38,143 nt of DNA from Alphaproteobacteria bacterium (GCA_018666195.1 JABJAG010000226.1:1-38143); one strand, 5' to 3'. Positions 11,735-21,784 are shown, counted from the stretch's first letter. Made by a program: numbers and translations. Notes: generated from the letters alone by a model not told the origin.

Positions 11735-12997
11735 ATGGAAACTGTCCAGATCACCACGCTAGCCAACGGCGTCCGCGTCGTTACGGACCCTATGCCGACC
11801 GTTGAATCTGTCTCGGTGGGTGTCTGGGTGCGCGCCGGTGCACGGTTTGAGCCGGTTGAGACGAACGGCGTGGCCCATCTGCTCGAACATATGATGTTCA
11901 AGGGAACCGCCCGCCGTACGGCGCCGGAGATCGCGGAATCCATCGAGAATGTGGGTGGCCATATTAACGCGTATACCGCGCGCGAGGTGACGGCATATTA
12001 CGCGAAGGTTCTAAAGGATGATGTGAGCCTCGCTGTCGATGTGATCGCCGATATTGTCCAGAACTCTCTGTTTGATGAAGATGAACTCAGCCGGGAACGG
12101 TCGGTCGTTTTGCAGGAGATTGGTCAGGCGCACGACACGCCCGACGATGTGGTCTTCGACAATTTTCAGGCTGTGGCCTTTCCTGATCAGCCGATGGGGC
12201 GCCCCGTTTTGGGGCTGGCCGATGTTGTTGGTCAGATGCCGAGGGACGTGATTGCCGGATTTCACGGCAAGCACTATCGGGGCGGTGCTCTGGTTCTGGC
12301 AGCGGCTGGAAACATTTCCCATGAGGCTCTGGTTGCCCTCGGCGAAGCGCATTTTTCCGATATTCCTGCAGGTGATCCTGAGAGCTTTACGGCCTCCCAC
12401 TATGGCGGCGGGGAGCATTGCGAGACCCGCGATCTGGAGCAGGTCCATTTCGTGATGGGGTTTGAGGGTGTGCCCGTCGGTACAGATGATTATTACGCGC
12501 TTTCAGTCCTTTCGAGCTTGCTCGGCGGTGGCATGTCGTCACGACTGTTTCAGGAAATTCGCGAACGTCGCGGGCTGGTCTATTCGATCGACACGTTCCT
12601 TTCCGGGTTTTCGGATGGCGGCGTGTTTGGCGTTTATGCCGGAACAGGTCCGGATTTGATCGAAGAATTCGTTCCGGCATTGTGCGGTGAAATAACGCGT
12701 CTTGCGGACAGTTTGAGTGAAGCCGAAATCGTCCGCGCACGCACTCAGCTGAAATCAGGCCTGTTGATGGGTATGGAATCCACAGGTGCGCGCAGTGAAC
12801 GGGCCGGTCAGCAGTTGCTGCTCTACAATCGAGTTGTCTCCGTTCCCGAACTGGTTGAGAAAATTGACCGGGTTACCCCGGAAATGCTGGCCGATGTTGC
12901 CCGGAAGACATTTGCGTCCAAGCCCAGCCTTGCCACGGTTGGCCCTGCGTCGAATATTGCGACGCTCGCGGCCATTCAAAACCGTCTGGCTGCCTAG
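11735..12997 (+). CDS. M16 family zinc peptidase (mitochondrial-processing-peptidase-like)
   Basis: ORF 11633..12997, ATG 11735. HLLEHMMFKGTARRTAPEIAESIENVGGHINAYTARE (HxxEH) and downstream E. Confidence 0.94.
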   Translation: METVQITTLANGVRVVTDPMPTVESVSVGVWVRAGARFEPVETNGVAHLLEHMMFKGTARRTAPEIAESIENVGGHINAYTAREVTAYYAKVLKDDVSLAVDVIADIVQNSLFDEDELSRERSVVLQEIGQAHDTPDDVVFDNFQAVAFPDQPMGRPVLGLADVVGQMPRDVIAGFHGKHYRGGALVLAAAGNISHEALVALGEAHFSDIPAGDPESFTASHYGGGEHCETRDLEQVHFVMGFEGVPVGTDDYYALSVLSSLLGGGMSSRLFQEIRERRGLVYSIDTFLSGFSDGGVFGVYAGTGPDLIEEFVPALCGEITRLADSLSEAEIVRARTQLKSGLLMGMESTGARSERAGQQLLLYNRVVSVPELVEKIDRVTPEMLADVARKTFASKPSLATVGPASNIATLAAIQNRLAA

Positions 12998-13015
12998 TTG
13001 GCGAGGTTTGGGGCG

Positions 13016-13618
13016 ATGAGACTGTTTCGATCGCTGTCGACAAATGCTTCGGGTGTACGCCTGAGCGGCACAAATACATTATTGCGGGCCCCGTTAGAGA
13101 AAGACTGGCGCGACTACGCCGAACTTCGTGCCGGGAGTCGGAAGTTTCTAGAGCCGTGGGAGCCGACCTGGCCGAGCGATGCCCTGAGCCGGGATGCGTT
13201 CTATCGCCGGCTTAATCGGTATGCGAGCGATTGGCGCAACGACAGTGGTTACAGCATGTTTCTGTTCGATCGACAGAGTTCAGCGCTGGTTGGAGGTATC
13301 AGTCTTTCGAATGTCCGCCGGGGCGTCGCCCAATGCGGCACGCTTGGTTACTGGATGGGCGAAGCCTATGCCGGTCAGGGCTACATGCGCGAAGGTCTGG
13401 ACCTTCTGTTGAAATTCAGCTTTGGTGAATTGTCCCTCCACCGGGTTGAAGCTGCATGTCTGCCGCACAATGACCGTAGCCGGAACCTGTTGCTGGGAAG
13501 CGGGTTTTCCGAGGATGGGTTTGCACGCAAGTATCTGAAAATTCGTGGAACCTGGCAGGATCACTTGCTCTTTTCAATTTTGACCGAAGATCACGCGTTG
13601 CGGCGTGACAATGCCTGA
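13016..13618 (+). CDS. GNAT family N-acetyltransferase (RimJ-like)
   Basis: ORF 12998..13618; ATG 13016. GTLGYWMGEAYAGQGYMREGLDLLLKFSF, LHRVEAACLPHNDRSRNLLLGSGFSEDGFARKYLKIRGTWQDHLLFSIL. Confidence 0.92.
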   Translation: MRLFRSLSTNASGVRLSGTNTLLRAPLEKDWRDYAELRAGSRKFLEPWEPTWPSDALSRDAFYRRLNRYASDWRNDSGYSMFLFDRQSSALVGGISLSNVRRGVAQCGTLGYWMGEAYAGQGYMREGLDLLLKFSFGELSLHRVEAACLPHNDRSRNLLLGSGFSEDGFARKYLKIRGTWQDHLLFSILTEDHALRRDNA

Positions 13619-14816
13619 CACGGCCATTTCGGAGAAGATTGCCGCACGTAAACGGTTGCGAATGTGGACCATCCTGCTGACCAGCGGTTTGGCTTTTCTC
13701 GCCCCCTCGGCAATCGCACCAGGGCTTCCTGCGCTGCAGGCTGATTTCGCGCATCTCGAAAACCCGGAACTTCTGTCCCGCATGGTGCTGACCATGCCGA
13801 TGCTGTTTATCGCGCTGTCGGGCCCGTTCGTGGGCTATGCGGTGGACCGGTTTGGGCGTAGGAATGTGCTGATCATCTCATCCCTGATGTACGGGGCGTC
13901 CGGGGTCTCTGTTCTGATCCTCGAATCACTTACAGCAATCCTGATAAGCCGTGCGATTCTGGGGGTGTTTCTGGCTGGAATCATGACCAGTGTCACGGCG
14001 CTTATTGGCGACTACTATGCCGGGGATGAGCGGAACCGGGTCGCCGGATTACAGGGCGCCTTCATGTCTTTCGGCACGCTCATCTTTGTTGTGATCGCCG
14101 GACTGCTTGCTGAAATTCACTGGCGCGTGGGTTTTTCGCTGTTTGCTGTTGCATTCCTGCTGATTCCCCTGATGTTGATAAGCCTTTACGAGCCTGTTTC
14201 GAATGAAGCGGCAGGCAAACCGCCAGAACCGCTGCCGACCATGCAGCAATGGCGTGCGATTGCCTTCTTCTGTGGGCTGACTTTCCTGGGAATGGTCATC
14301 CTGTTCATGATTCCATCCCAGACACAGTTTTTCCTGATTGAGATCGGTGTAAGTGATCCGACCCGTGCGGGTCTTGCAATCGGCATGTTCAATTTGTCCG
14401 CTGGTTTGACCTCGTTAGCTTATCGGCGTATTCGCGCGCACCTCAGTTCGGAGGCGATATTCGCGCTGATATTCGGATTTGCGGGACTTGGCTACGTCCT
14501 GACGTCGCAAGCGACAAGCTTCACCGAAACCATGATCGCAATGGCTGTGGGGGGGCTTTCTGTCGGTGCATTCCTGCCAAATACGAATATGGCAATCATA
14601 TCTCGCGCATCGATGCGGGTACGCGGTCGCGCGCTGGGTGCGCTGACAACTCTGTTTTTCCTGGGACAGTTCGCATCGCCGTTCTACAGCGTGCCGCTCG
14701 CCACGCGGATCAGCGTTGGCGGCGCGTTTGAATTCAGCGGATATGCCCTGTTTGCACTTGCTGCGGGGTTTGCGGTTTACACGCTTGCACGATGGGCGCG
14801 CGGGAAAACGGTTTGA
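13605..14816 (+). CDS. Major facilitator superfamily transporter
   Basis: 403 aa polytopic; GPFVGYAVDRFGRRNVLIISSLMYGASG (MFS motif A), 12-TM pattern. GTG 13605 or ATG 13611; overlaps GNAT 3' end. Confidence 0.9.
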   Translation: MTMPDTAISEKIAARKRLRMWTILLTSGLAFLAPSAIAPGLPALQADFAHLENPELLSRMVLTMPMLFIALSGPFVGYAVDRFGRRNVLIISSLMYGASGVSVLILESLTAILISRAILGVFLAGIMTSVTALIGDYYAGDERNRVAGLQGAFMSFGTLIFVVIAGLLAEIHWRVGFSLFAVAFLLIPLMLISLYEPVSNEAAGKPPEPLPTMQQWRAIAFFCGLTFLGMVILFMIPSQTQFFLIEIGVSDPTRAGLAIGMFNLSAGLTSLAYRRIRAHLSSEAIFALIFGFAGLGYVLTSQATSFTETMIAMAVGGLSVGAFLPNTNMAIISRASMRVRGRALGALTTLFFLGQFASPFYSVPLATRISVGGAFEFSGYALFALAAGFAVYTLARWARGKTV

Positions 14817-14822
14817 GTGCTG

Positions 14823-15401
14823 TCAGGCGCGACCGGATGTGCCCGAGAGCACAGACAGGTCGACCCCGATGCTGTTGAATGCGCGTTCCCATTTGTCGTG
14901 GTTCGCAACCTTGAACAGCAGATCGCTGCTCGCCGGGACCGATAGCCACGCGTTTTCCTGAAATTCGGCTTCCAGCTGGCCTGGTCCCCAACCCGCGTAG
15001 CCCAGAGTGAGGATGGAGTTCTCCGGTCCTTGCCCTTGCGCCAGGTCGCGCAGCACGTCGAGGGTGGCGGTCAGTCCGACCTGATCGTCCACGACAAGCG
15101 TATCGTCGTGGCGATAGTCGATGGAGTGGAGGACAAACCCGCGTTGATTTTCCACGGGCCCGCCGAAATGAACAGCGACGTCCCGGGCCGCATCATTTAC
15201 AGGAATGTCCAGTTGGTCCAGAAGTTCGCGGAAATCGATGGAATCGATGGTTTTGTTGATGACGACACCCATGGCTCCGTCTTCGTTATGTGCGCAGACA
15301 AAAATCACAGATCGTTCAAACCGCGGATCGCTCATGGCGGGCATGGCCAGCAGGACCTGGCCGACGAAATTGTCGTCATTGTCTCTGATGTTCTCGGTCA
15401 T
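14823..15401 (-). CDS. yqgE: YqgE/AlgH family protein (UPF0301)
   Basis: 192 aa; GQVLLAMPAMSDPRFERSVIFVCAHNEDGAMGVVINK, HFGGPVENQRGFVLHS, LGYAGWGPGQLEAEFQENAWL. Confidence 0.95.
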   Translation of the reverse strand: MTENIRDNDDNFVGQVLLAMPAMSDPRFERSVIFVCAHNEDGAMGVVINKTIDSIDFRELLDQLDIPVNDAARDVAVHFGGPVENQRGFVLHSIDYRHDDTLVVDDQVGLTATLDVLRDLAQGQGPENSILTLGYAGWGPGQLEAEFQENAWLSVPASSDLLFKVANHDKWERAFNSIGVDLSVLSGTSGRA

Positions 15402-15563
15402 GCTGATCTCCCGTGCTGCTGTCCTGCGCAGTACAGTTTAACGACACGCAATTGTGAGGCCGATTGAGCGGCCAGGCGGTATATTCGGGGCAAAGGCTTC
15501 CTATATATCAACGATCAATATGCAATTGTTTGACCGTACAGAACCGGTCGGGGCTTAACTACG

Positions 15564-17723
15564 ATGATAACGCAAATCTCTGGTATCAAGCGCATTGCCG
15601 CGATTTTCATCGCATTTCAGGCCATTTTTTGGGCAGGCACTGCATTTGGTGATGCGGCAACGGATTGGCTGGATGGACCAAAGGCCGATATTCGCCTGAT
15701 TTCCGCGGCATCCGCTGTCGGGGACCTTGAAACTATTCCTTTGGGGATAGAGGTGCGGCTCGAGGATGGCTGGAAGACTTACTGGCGATCTCCCGGTGAT
15801 GCGGGCATTCCGCCATTTGTTGAATGGGACGGTAGCGGCAATCTCGCTGCGGCGCAGTTCCAGTGGCCGGCACCGGTGCGTTTCAACTACTACGATCTTG
15901 AGACATTCGGGTATCAGAAGTCTGTTGTTTTCCCGATCAATGCCCAGATTGCGAAGCCCGGCGAAGGGGTCAACCTGCGCGCCCGGGTCGATCTGCTGAT
16001 TTGTGATGACGTCTGTATTCCCCACACTTTCGAGGCCTCGTTGGACCTGCCAGCAGGTCCCGCCATGCCCAGCGAGCATGCCAACCTGATTGATCAGTAT
16101 CAGAATCAGGTTCCAGGTGACGGCAGTCGTGCCGGTCTTGTCTTTGAGGGCGCGGAGGTCACCGGGCCGGCGTCCAAGCCATTGATTCGCGCCGCCTTCC
16201 GTGCCCAGACGCCGTTTCAGAATCCCGATCTTCTGGTCGAAGGTCATGAAGATGCGATCTTCTCGAAACCAAGCTTTGAGTTTCATGACGAAGGACGGCT
16301 GGTTCTCGCCTCGGTCGGGGCTGAGGATGTCTTCGGAGAAGGTGCCCCGGTCGATCTGAAGAGCGACCCGGTTGTGTTCACATTGATTGATGGCGCGCGC
16401 AGTATCGAGAGCCGTGCCATTCCGAGTCTGAACGGTCTTGCCGCGATTGATGCGGGCGGGTTGGACCTTCCGGCATTGTTGTCGATTATGGCTTTGGCAC
16501 TGGTCGGAGGGCTGATCCTCAACCTGATGCCCTGCGTGCTCCCGGTGATCTCTATCAAGCTGTTGTCGGTTGTCAGTCATGGCGGTGGAGATCCGAAGGA
16601 CGTGCGCCTCGGGTTTCTGGCGACCACAGCAGGAATTATCGTTTCGTTCCTGGCTCTGGCCAGTCTGGCCGTGGGCGTGAAGTCCGCAGGGCTTGCGGTT
16701 GGCTGGGGGATCCAGTTTCAGCAGCCGCTATTCGTCATCGCCCTGGTGATCATACTCACCCTGTTTGCGGCCAATATGTGGGGGTTGTTCGAAGTGCGCC
16801 TGCCCGGAAAGGTCTCTGATGTGGCCGTGTCCGCAGGCAACAGCCATTCGCTCGGCGGCCAGTTTTTTCAGGGTGCGTTTGCTACCGTTCTCGCCACCCC
16901 GTGTACGGCGCCATTTCTGGGCACGTCCATTGGCTTTGCGCTCAGCCGTGGTCCGGTGGAGATCTATTCGATCTTTGCCGCACTCGGGGTTGGTATGGCC
17001 CTGCCGTTTATTCTGGTCGCGCTATTCCCGGCATTGGCAACCAAATTGCCGCGCCCGGGACCCTGGATGAACGGTTTGAAGAAATTTCTCGCACTGGCGT
17101 TGATTGCAACAGCGATCTGGCTGCTGTCCGTGATGGCGGTCCAGGTGTCCCTGGAAGGGGCCGTCATCGTGGCGCTGCTGATCGCTGCAGTATTCGCCGT
17201 ATTCGCGGTTCAGGCGCGTCGTAAAACCAACGAGAACAGCCCCGGCGTGCTGGCGGCAGTGGCCGTTGCTGCTGTCTTCGCATTTGCGGTTCCGACCGTT
17301 CTGCCGGCCATCGGCGTTGGCGTGCAGGACCAGTCGCAGGTCGCGGCAAAGGATTCTGCCTGGGTGCCATTTGATCTCGCGGCCATCCCGACAATGGTTG
17401 CAGATGGCAAGGTGGTCTTTGTGGATGTCACGGCAGACTGGTGCATCACCTGTCAGGTTAACAAGAAGCGGGTCCTTGATACATCCGACATCGTTTCAGC
17501 GTTCGAGCAGGGCAAGGTGGTACGCATGCGCGCGGACTGGACGAAGCCGAGCAGCGAGATCGCGAATTATCTGGCGTCCTTCAGTCGGTTCGGAATTCCG
17601 TTCAACGTGATTTATGGCCCGGACTCCCCGCAGGGCGTGATTTTGCCGGAGCTTCTGTCGGATGACTCGGTCTATAATGGGCTGGCCGCGGCCGGTGTCA
17701 CCAATGTTCTCGCATCACGCTGA
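15564..17723 (+). CDS. DsbD/ScsB-like thiol:disulfide interchange protein (N-domain, TM core, C-terminal thioredoxin)
   Basis: 719 aa; N-domain LLICDDVCIPHTFEASLDLP; TM cysteines LNLMPCVLPVISIKLLS and TVLATPCTAPFLGTSIGFAL; C-terminal VDVTADWCITCQVNKKRVL. Confidence 0.93.
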   Translation: MITQISGIKRIAAIFIAFQAIFWAGTAFGDAATDWLDGPKADIRLISAASAVGDLETIPLGIEVRLEDGWKTYWRSPGDAGIPPFVEWDGSGNLAAAQFQWPAPVRFNYYDLETFGYQKSVVFPINAQIAKPGEGVNLRARVDLLICDDVCIPHTFEASLDLPAGPAMPSEHANLIDQYQNQVPGDGSRAGLVFEGAEVTGPASKPLIRAAFRAQTPFQNPDLLVEGHEDAIFSKPSFEFHDEGRLVLASVGAEDVFGEGAPVDLKSDPVVFTLIDGARSIESRAIPSLNGLAAIDAGGLDLPALLSIMALALVGGLILNLMPCVLPVISIKLLSVVSHGGGDPKDVRLGFLATTAGIIVSFLALASLAVGVKSAGLAVGWGIQFQQPLFVIALVIILTLFAANMWGLFEVRLPGKVSDVAVSAGNSHSLGGQFFQGAFATVLATPCTAPFLGTSIGFALSRGPVEIYSIFAALGVGMALPFILVALFPALATKLPRPGPWMNGLKKFLALALIATAIWLLSVMAVQVSLEGAVIVALLIAAVFAVFAVQARRKTNENSPGVLAAVAVAAVFAFAVPTVLPAIGVGVQDQSQVAAKDSAWVPFDLAAIPTMVADGKVVFVDVTADWCITCQVNKKRVLDTSDIVSAFEQGKVVRMRADWTKPSSEIANYLASFSRFGIPFNVIYGPDSPQGVILPELLSDDSVYNGLAAAGVTNVLASR

Positions 17724-17817
17724 AAACACTGTGTGAGGATGGGCTGGAATCTTTCCCGATACCGTCTATGTTCCATGCTTGAAACAACACGACACACACC
17801 CGTTCGAGGAGGGCAAA

Positions 17818-18300
17818 ATGGCTATCAATTCAGGTGAAAAAATTCCCGCAGGCGCACTGGCGCACAAAACTGCTGACGGCATCAATCAGGTTTCCACAGA
17901 TGATCTGTTCAACGGCAAGACCGTCGTTCTGTTCTCTGTTCCCGGTGCTTTCACACCGACCTGCTCGGCGCAGCATCTGCCCGGCTTTGTTCAGAAAGCC
18001 GCAGAAATCAAGGCAAAGGGCGTCGATACGATTGCCTGCATGGCCGTCAACGACCCGTTCGTGATGGAAGCATGGGGCAAGGATCAAAGCGTTGGCGACA
18101 ATGTGATGATGCTCGCTGACGGTTCGGCGGCATTCACAAAGCAGCTGGGTATGGAGCTCGACCTGGTGGATCGCGGTCTGGGCGTGCGCAGCCAGCGTTT
18201 CGCCATGATCGTAGAGAACGGGACGGTCAAGGAAGTGCTGATCGACGAAGCCGGCGCATTCGAAAAGAGTTCTGCTGAGAGCATTCTCGAGAATCTCTAA
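17818..18300 (+). CDS. Peroxiredoxin (Prx5-type)
   Basis: ORF 17779..18300; ATG 17818. VVLFSVPGAFTPTCSAQHLPGFV, ACMAVNDPFVMEAWGK, LGVRSQRFAMIVENGTV. Confidence 0.93.
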   Translation: MAINSGEKIPAGALAHKTADGINQVSTDDLFNGKTVVLFSVPGAFTPTCSAQHLPGFVQKAAEIKAKGVDTIACMAVNDPFVMEAWGKDQSVGDNVMMLADGSAAFTKQLGMELDLVDRGLGVRSQRFAMIVENGTVKEVLIDEAGAFEKSSAESILENL

Positions 18301-18326
18301 GCAGTATCTGCTGACATGAATAGAAG

Positions 18327-18351
18327 ACGGGGGCTTCGGCCCCCGTTTTTT
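18327..18351 (+). terminator. Rho-independent terminator after the peroxiredoxin gene
   Basis: ACGGGGGC-TTCG-GCCCCCGT followed by TTTTTT; perfect GC stem with UUCG tetraloop. Confidence 0.93.
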
Positions 18352-18363
18352 GTGCGGTCCTGA

Positions 18364-18810
18364 TCAACCGCCCAGGGACGTGATCCCCATGCGCGCCAAT
18401 TCGTCAGCGCGTTCATTGTCGGGATGCCCGGCATGGCCCTTGACCCAGTGCCAGGACACCTCGTGGCGCGCAAGGGCAGCCTGCAGACGTTTCCACAAAT
18501 CCACATTCTTCACGGGTTTTTTGGCAGCCGTTTTCCAGCCATTCCGTTCCCAGTTGTGAATCCACTTGGTGATGCCGTCTTTGACGTAGGTGGAATCCGT
18601 GTGCAGCTCGACCTGGGACGGTGCTTTCAACTCCTCAAGCGCGGAAATGGCGGCCATCAGCTCCATCCGGTTGTTGGTGGTTTCGTCTTCACCACCTGAC
18701 AACTCCTTCTCGTGGTCACCCGCACGCAGGATTGCACCCCAGCCGCCCGGGCCGGGATTTCCTGAACAGGCACCATCGGTAAAAATTACAACGCGGGGCA
18801 TACTGTTCAT
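18364..18810 (-). CDS. rnhA: Ribonuclease HI
   Basis: 148 aa; [81 protein letters not shown]. Confidence 0.97.
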   Translation of the reverse strand: MNSMPRVVIFTDGACSGNPGPGGWGAILRAGDHEKELSGGEDETTNNRMELMAAISALEELKAPSQVELHTDSTYVKDGITKWIHNWERNGWKTAAKKPVKNVDLWKRLQAALARHEVSWHWVKGHAGHPDNERADELARMGITSLGG

Positions 18811-19805
18811 CCATTCAAGTCGTCAAAAGAAATGCCATAGGCGCCCGGTCCATCGACTTGCTGGTGAAATCTAAGTCGATCCAGGAACTGACGCGGGTCT
18901 TTGGGGCGTACGAAAGCCGCTTCGTCGTGATTGAGCCAGTCATAAAGTCGCGTCAGCAAAAACCGCAAGGCCGCGCCACGGGCCAGTGCCGGGATGGCGT
19001 CATATTCATCCTGGGACAATTTGCGGACCGAGGCATAGCCACGCAACAGCGCACGTGCCTTGGTGATATTGAGGCTTGCATCAGCCTCGAAGCACCATGC
19101 GTTGATGCAAATTGCCATGTCGTAGGCAAGGGCGTCATTGCAGGCGAAATAGAAATCAATCAGGCCCGAAAGGCGTTCGCCCAGAAAGAAGACATTATCG
19201 GGGAACAGATCGGCGTGGATCACACCTTGCGGCAGGTCTGACGGCCAGTTTCCCCGAATATGTTCGAGTTCACCAACAATGGTTTCAGACAGGCCGGGCA
19301 CGACCTCATCAGCACGATCCTGTGTGGCGGCGACAAGCTTTTCCCAGCCGGACACGGACATGTTGTTGTCCCGGTACCCGTCGAAGTCGGCGCCGGACAG
19401 GTGCAGACGTGCCATTGCCCCGCCCAGTTCGGCGCAATGTTGCGGGGTCACCTTGCGCGGCCACATTCCCGAAAGGAATGACACGATCGCCGCAGGTCGT
19501 CCGCTGAGCTCACGCAAGGTGGCGCCATCGCGGCCGTGGATGGGTGTCGGGCAGGAGAAGCCGCCGCTGGCCAGATGATCCATCAACCCCAGGAAATAGG
19601 GGAGTTCCTCTGGTCGTACACGTTTTTCGTAGAGAGTCAGGATATAGCTCTGCGGGCGTGTGTCCGAATCCGTTACCGTTTGCAGCAGGTAGTTCGAATT
19701 CTCGACGCCCTCTGCAATTCCCTTAATAGAGACGACGTCACCAATGTTGTACTCGCGCATGAAGTCGCGCAGTTCGTCGTCGGAGACCTCAGTGTAAACA
19801 GCCAT
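18807..19805 (-). CDS. thrB: Homoserine kinase (APH-fold ThrB)
   Basis: 332 aa; [63 protein letters not shown]; overlaps rnhA start by 4 nt. Confidence 0.93.
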   Translation of the reverse strand: MAVYTEVSDDELRDFMREYNIGDVVSIKGIAEGVENSNYLLQTVTDSDTRPQSYILTLYEKRVRPEELPYFLGLMDHLASGGFSCPTPIHGRDGATLRELSGRPAAIVSFLSGMWPRKVTPQHCAELGGAMARLHLSGADFDGYRDNNMSVSGWEKLVAATQDRADEVVPGLSETIVGELEHIRGNWPSDLPQGVIHADLFPDNVFFLGERLSGLIDFYFACNDALAYDMAICINAWCFEADASLNITKARALLRGYASVRKLSQDEYDAIPALARGAALRFLLTRLYDWLNHDEAAFVRPKDPRQFLDRLRFHQQVDGPGAYGISFDDLNG

Positions 19806-19809
19806 CGTT

Positions 19810-20754
19810 TTAGGCCGTTAGGGCACGGGGCAGGTTGAACTGAATGTTCTCTTCGCGCAGCGTGACCCGTTCAATGGTGACATCAAATCGTTCACCGCAG
19901 GCATCGATAAACTCTTCGACCAATGTTTCGGGCGCAGAAGCACCTGCCGTCAAGCCAAGCGTGCGGCACTTGGCAAAACGGTCCCAGTCCATGGTGTTGG
20001 CGCGCTCCACAAGGGCGGCGTCCGCGCAGCCGGCGCGTAGAGCCACTTCGACAAGTCGGTTGGAATTGGACGAATTGGGGGCGCCGATCACGATCACAGC
20101 GTCACATCGCTCGGCAATGACCTTGACGGCTTCCTGACGATTGGTCGTTGCATAGCAGATGTCTTCAGAGCCGGGTTCAGCGATGTCCGGATACCGCTTG
20201 TGCAGGGAGGCAACGATGGCGGCCGTGTCGTCGACCGACAAGGTCGTCTGGGTGACATAGGACAGCGGGGTACCCGCAGGGATATCGAGGTTTGCGACGT
20301 CGTCTTCGGTTTCGACCAGGGTCATCGCATTTTCGGGAAGCTGCCCCATCGTGCCGATCACTTCGGGGTGGCCTTCATGGCCGATCAGCAGAAGGTGCCG
20401 ACCGTTGCGTTGCTGGTGCTGTGCCTGATTGTGGACCTTGCTGACCAGTGGGCAGGTCGCATCGAGGTAAAACAATTCGCGGCGCTCGGCTTCGTCCGGA
20501 ACGGATTTCGGCACACCATGGGCCGAGAAGATCACCTTGGCGCCTTCGGGCACCTCGTCCAGCTCATCGACGAACACCGCACCTTTGCGTTCCAGATTTT
20601 CGACGACGAAGCGGTTGTGCACGATCTCGTGCCGCACATAGATCGGCTTCCCGTAGCGCTCGAGAGCCAGTTCCACGATGTGAATGGCGCGATCAACGCC
20701 GGCGCAGAAACCGCGGGGCTGTGCGAGCAGGATGGTGAGTTCTGGCTTGGCCAT
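19810..20754 (-). CDS. ispH: 4-hydroxy-3-methylbut-2-enyl diphosphate reductase
   Basis: 314 aa; [82 protein letters not shown]. Confidence 0.97.
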   Translation of the reverse strand: MAKPELTILLAQPRGFCAGVDRAIHIVELALERYGKPIYVRHEIVHNRFVVENLERKGAVFVDELDEVPEGAKVIFSAHGVPKSVPDEAERRELFYLDATCPLVSKVHNQAQHQQRNGRHLLLIGHEGHPEVIGTMGQLPENAMTLVETEDDVANLDIPAGTPLSYVTQTTLSVDDTAAIVASLHKRYPDIAEPGSEDICYATTNRQEAVKVIAERCDAVIVIGAPNSSNSNRLVEVALRAGCADAALVERANTMDWDRFAKCRTLGLTAGASAPETLVEEFIDACGERFDVTIERVTLREENIQFNLPRALTA

Positions 20755-20924
20755 GATGCTGTTTGTCCGGCAAACGGGTCGAATGGTGTGACTGGCCTTG
20801 TTCTGGACCTGTCGCTCTCGTAAGATTTTCTGGCGGTTTCTTCCGCACGCACCTCATATCGTAGCGCTGCGGCCTGATGCAAGGAAGCCGGGCGTATCGC
20901 ATAAATCAGTCTTGGAGAGATATT

Positions 20925-21164
20925 ATGGCCGACCCGGTGATCGCCCAGAAAGAACCGATTGCAGTGGATGTTATTCCTGGCCGCAAATATTGGTGGTGTG
21001 TATGCGGGAAAAGCGAAAAACAGCCTTTCTGCGACAGCGCGCATAAGGGTACTGATTTTCAACCGGTGATGTTTGAATCCGAAACGGCGCAGACGATCTA
21101 CTTCTGTTGCTGTAAACAGACCGACGACAAGCCGTTTTGTGACGGTACCCACAACACCCTCTAA
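20925..21164 (+). CDS. Tandem CDGSH iron-sulfur domain protein
   Basis: ATG 20925; two motifs: WWCVCGKSEKQPFCDSAHKG and YFCCCKQTDDKPFCDGTHN (each C-x-C...PFCDxxH). Confidence 0.92.
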   Translation: MADPVIAQKEPIAVDVIPGRKYWWCVCGKSEKQPFCDSAHKGTDFQPVMFESETAQTIYFCCCKQTDDKPFCDGTHNTL

Positions 21165-21182
21165 GGGACGAAAACTCTGACG

Positions 21183-21740
21183 ATGATGGCCCGTTTTTCC
21201 GGAAAAACCGGTGTGGGGTTTGCCCTGCTCGCAATATTTGTTTTGGCAGCTTGCCAGCGCGGCCCCGAAAAGCCTGCGCCGGCCTGTCCGGTGATCGGCA
21301 TCGTTCAGGACGCTGCAGCGTTGACGCTATTTGTACCAGGGCCCGGGCGAGATCTCACGGATGTGACGCTTGAGGCCGAAATTACCGAGTTTGGCGGCTT
21401 CTGCGACACGGACATTGACGAAGATGATGGCACTGGCGTTGTTGAAATAGACCTTCGATTGCTGTTTTCGGCCACGCGCGGCCCGGCATCTGTCTCGCGG
21501 GACGCTCAGATTTCCTATTTTATCGCGATCGCTGATGGTGCTGAGAATATCCTCGCGCGTGAAACCTTTACGTTTGATTTTGAATTCGAAGGCAACCGCA
21601 ACCACATTGGTTATATCGACGAAACAACCCAGACTATTCCGATCAAGTCCGGACAGGTCGGAGAAGACTTCAAGGTTTTCATCGGGATGCAGTTGAACGA
21701 TGAGCAACTCACCTACAACCGCAACAAGCGCGCGCGTTAA
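21183..21740 (+). CDS. Predicted lipoprotein of unknown function
   Basis: 185 aa; signal peptide with lipobox FALLAIFVLAAC-QRGPEKPAPACPV; remainder predicted beta-rich, no recognised family. Confidence 0.8.
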   Translation: MMARFSGKTGVGFALLAIFVLAACQRGPEKPAPACPVIGIVQDAAALTLFVPGPGRDLTDVTLEAEITEFGGFCDTDIDEDDGTGVVEIDLRLLFSATRGPASVSRDAQISYFIAIADGAENILARETFTFDFEFEGNRNHIGYIDETTQTIPIKSGQVGEDFKVFIGMQLNDEQLTYNRNKRAR

Positions 21741-21756
21741 TCCACAGTTGCTCCTG

Positions 21757-21784
21757 TTGACTCCCACCCGCGCTCGCCTAGTGT
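21757..21784 (+). promoter_or_regulatory. Candidate sigma70-type promoter for gcv leader (TTGACT-N16-TAGTGT)
   Basis: -35 TTGACT at 21757-21762, 16-nt spacer, TAGTGT at 21779-21784; weak -10. Visual match only. Confidence 0.3.

Noticed and set aside
15555-16580. 341-aa minus-strand ORF antisense to the DsbD-like gene
   Set aside because: Low-complexity R/Q/N/D-rich translation with no recognisable domain; sense strand encodes clear DsbD motifs.
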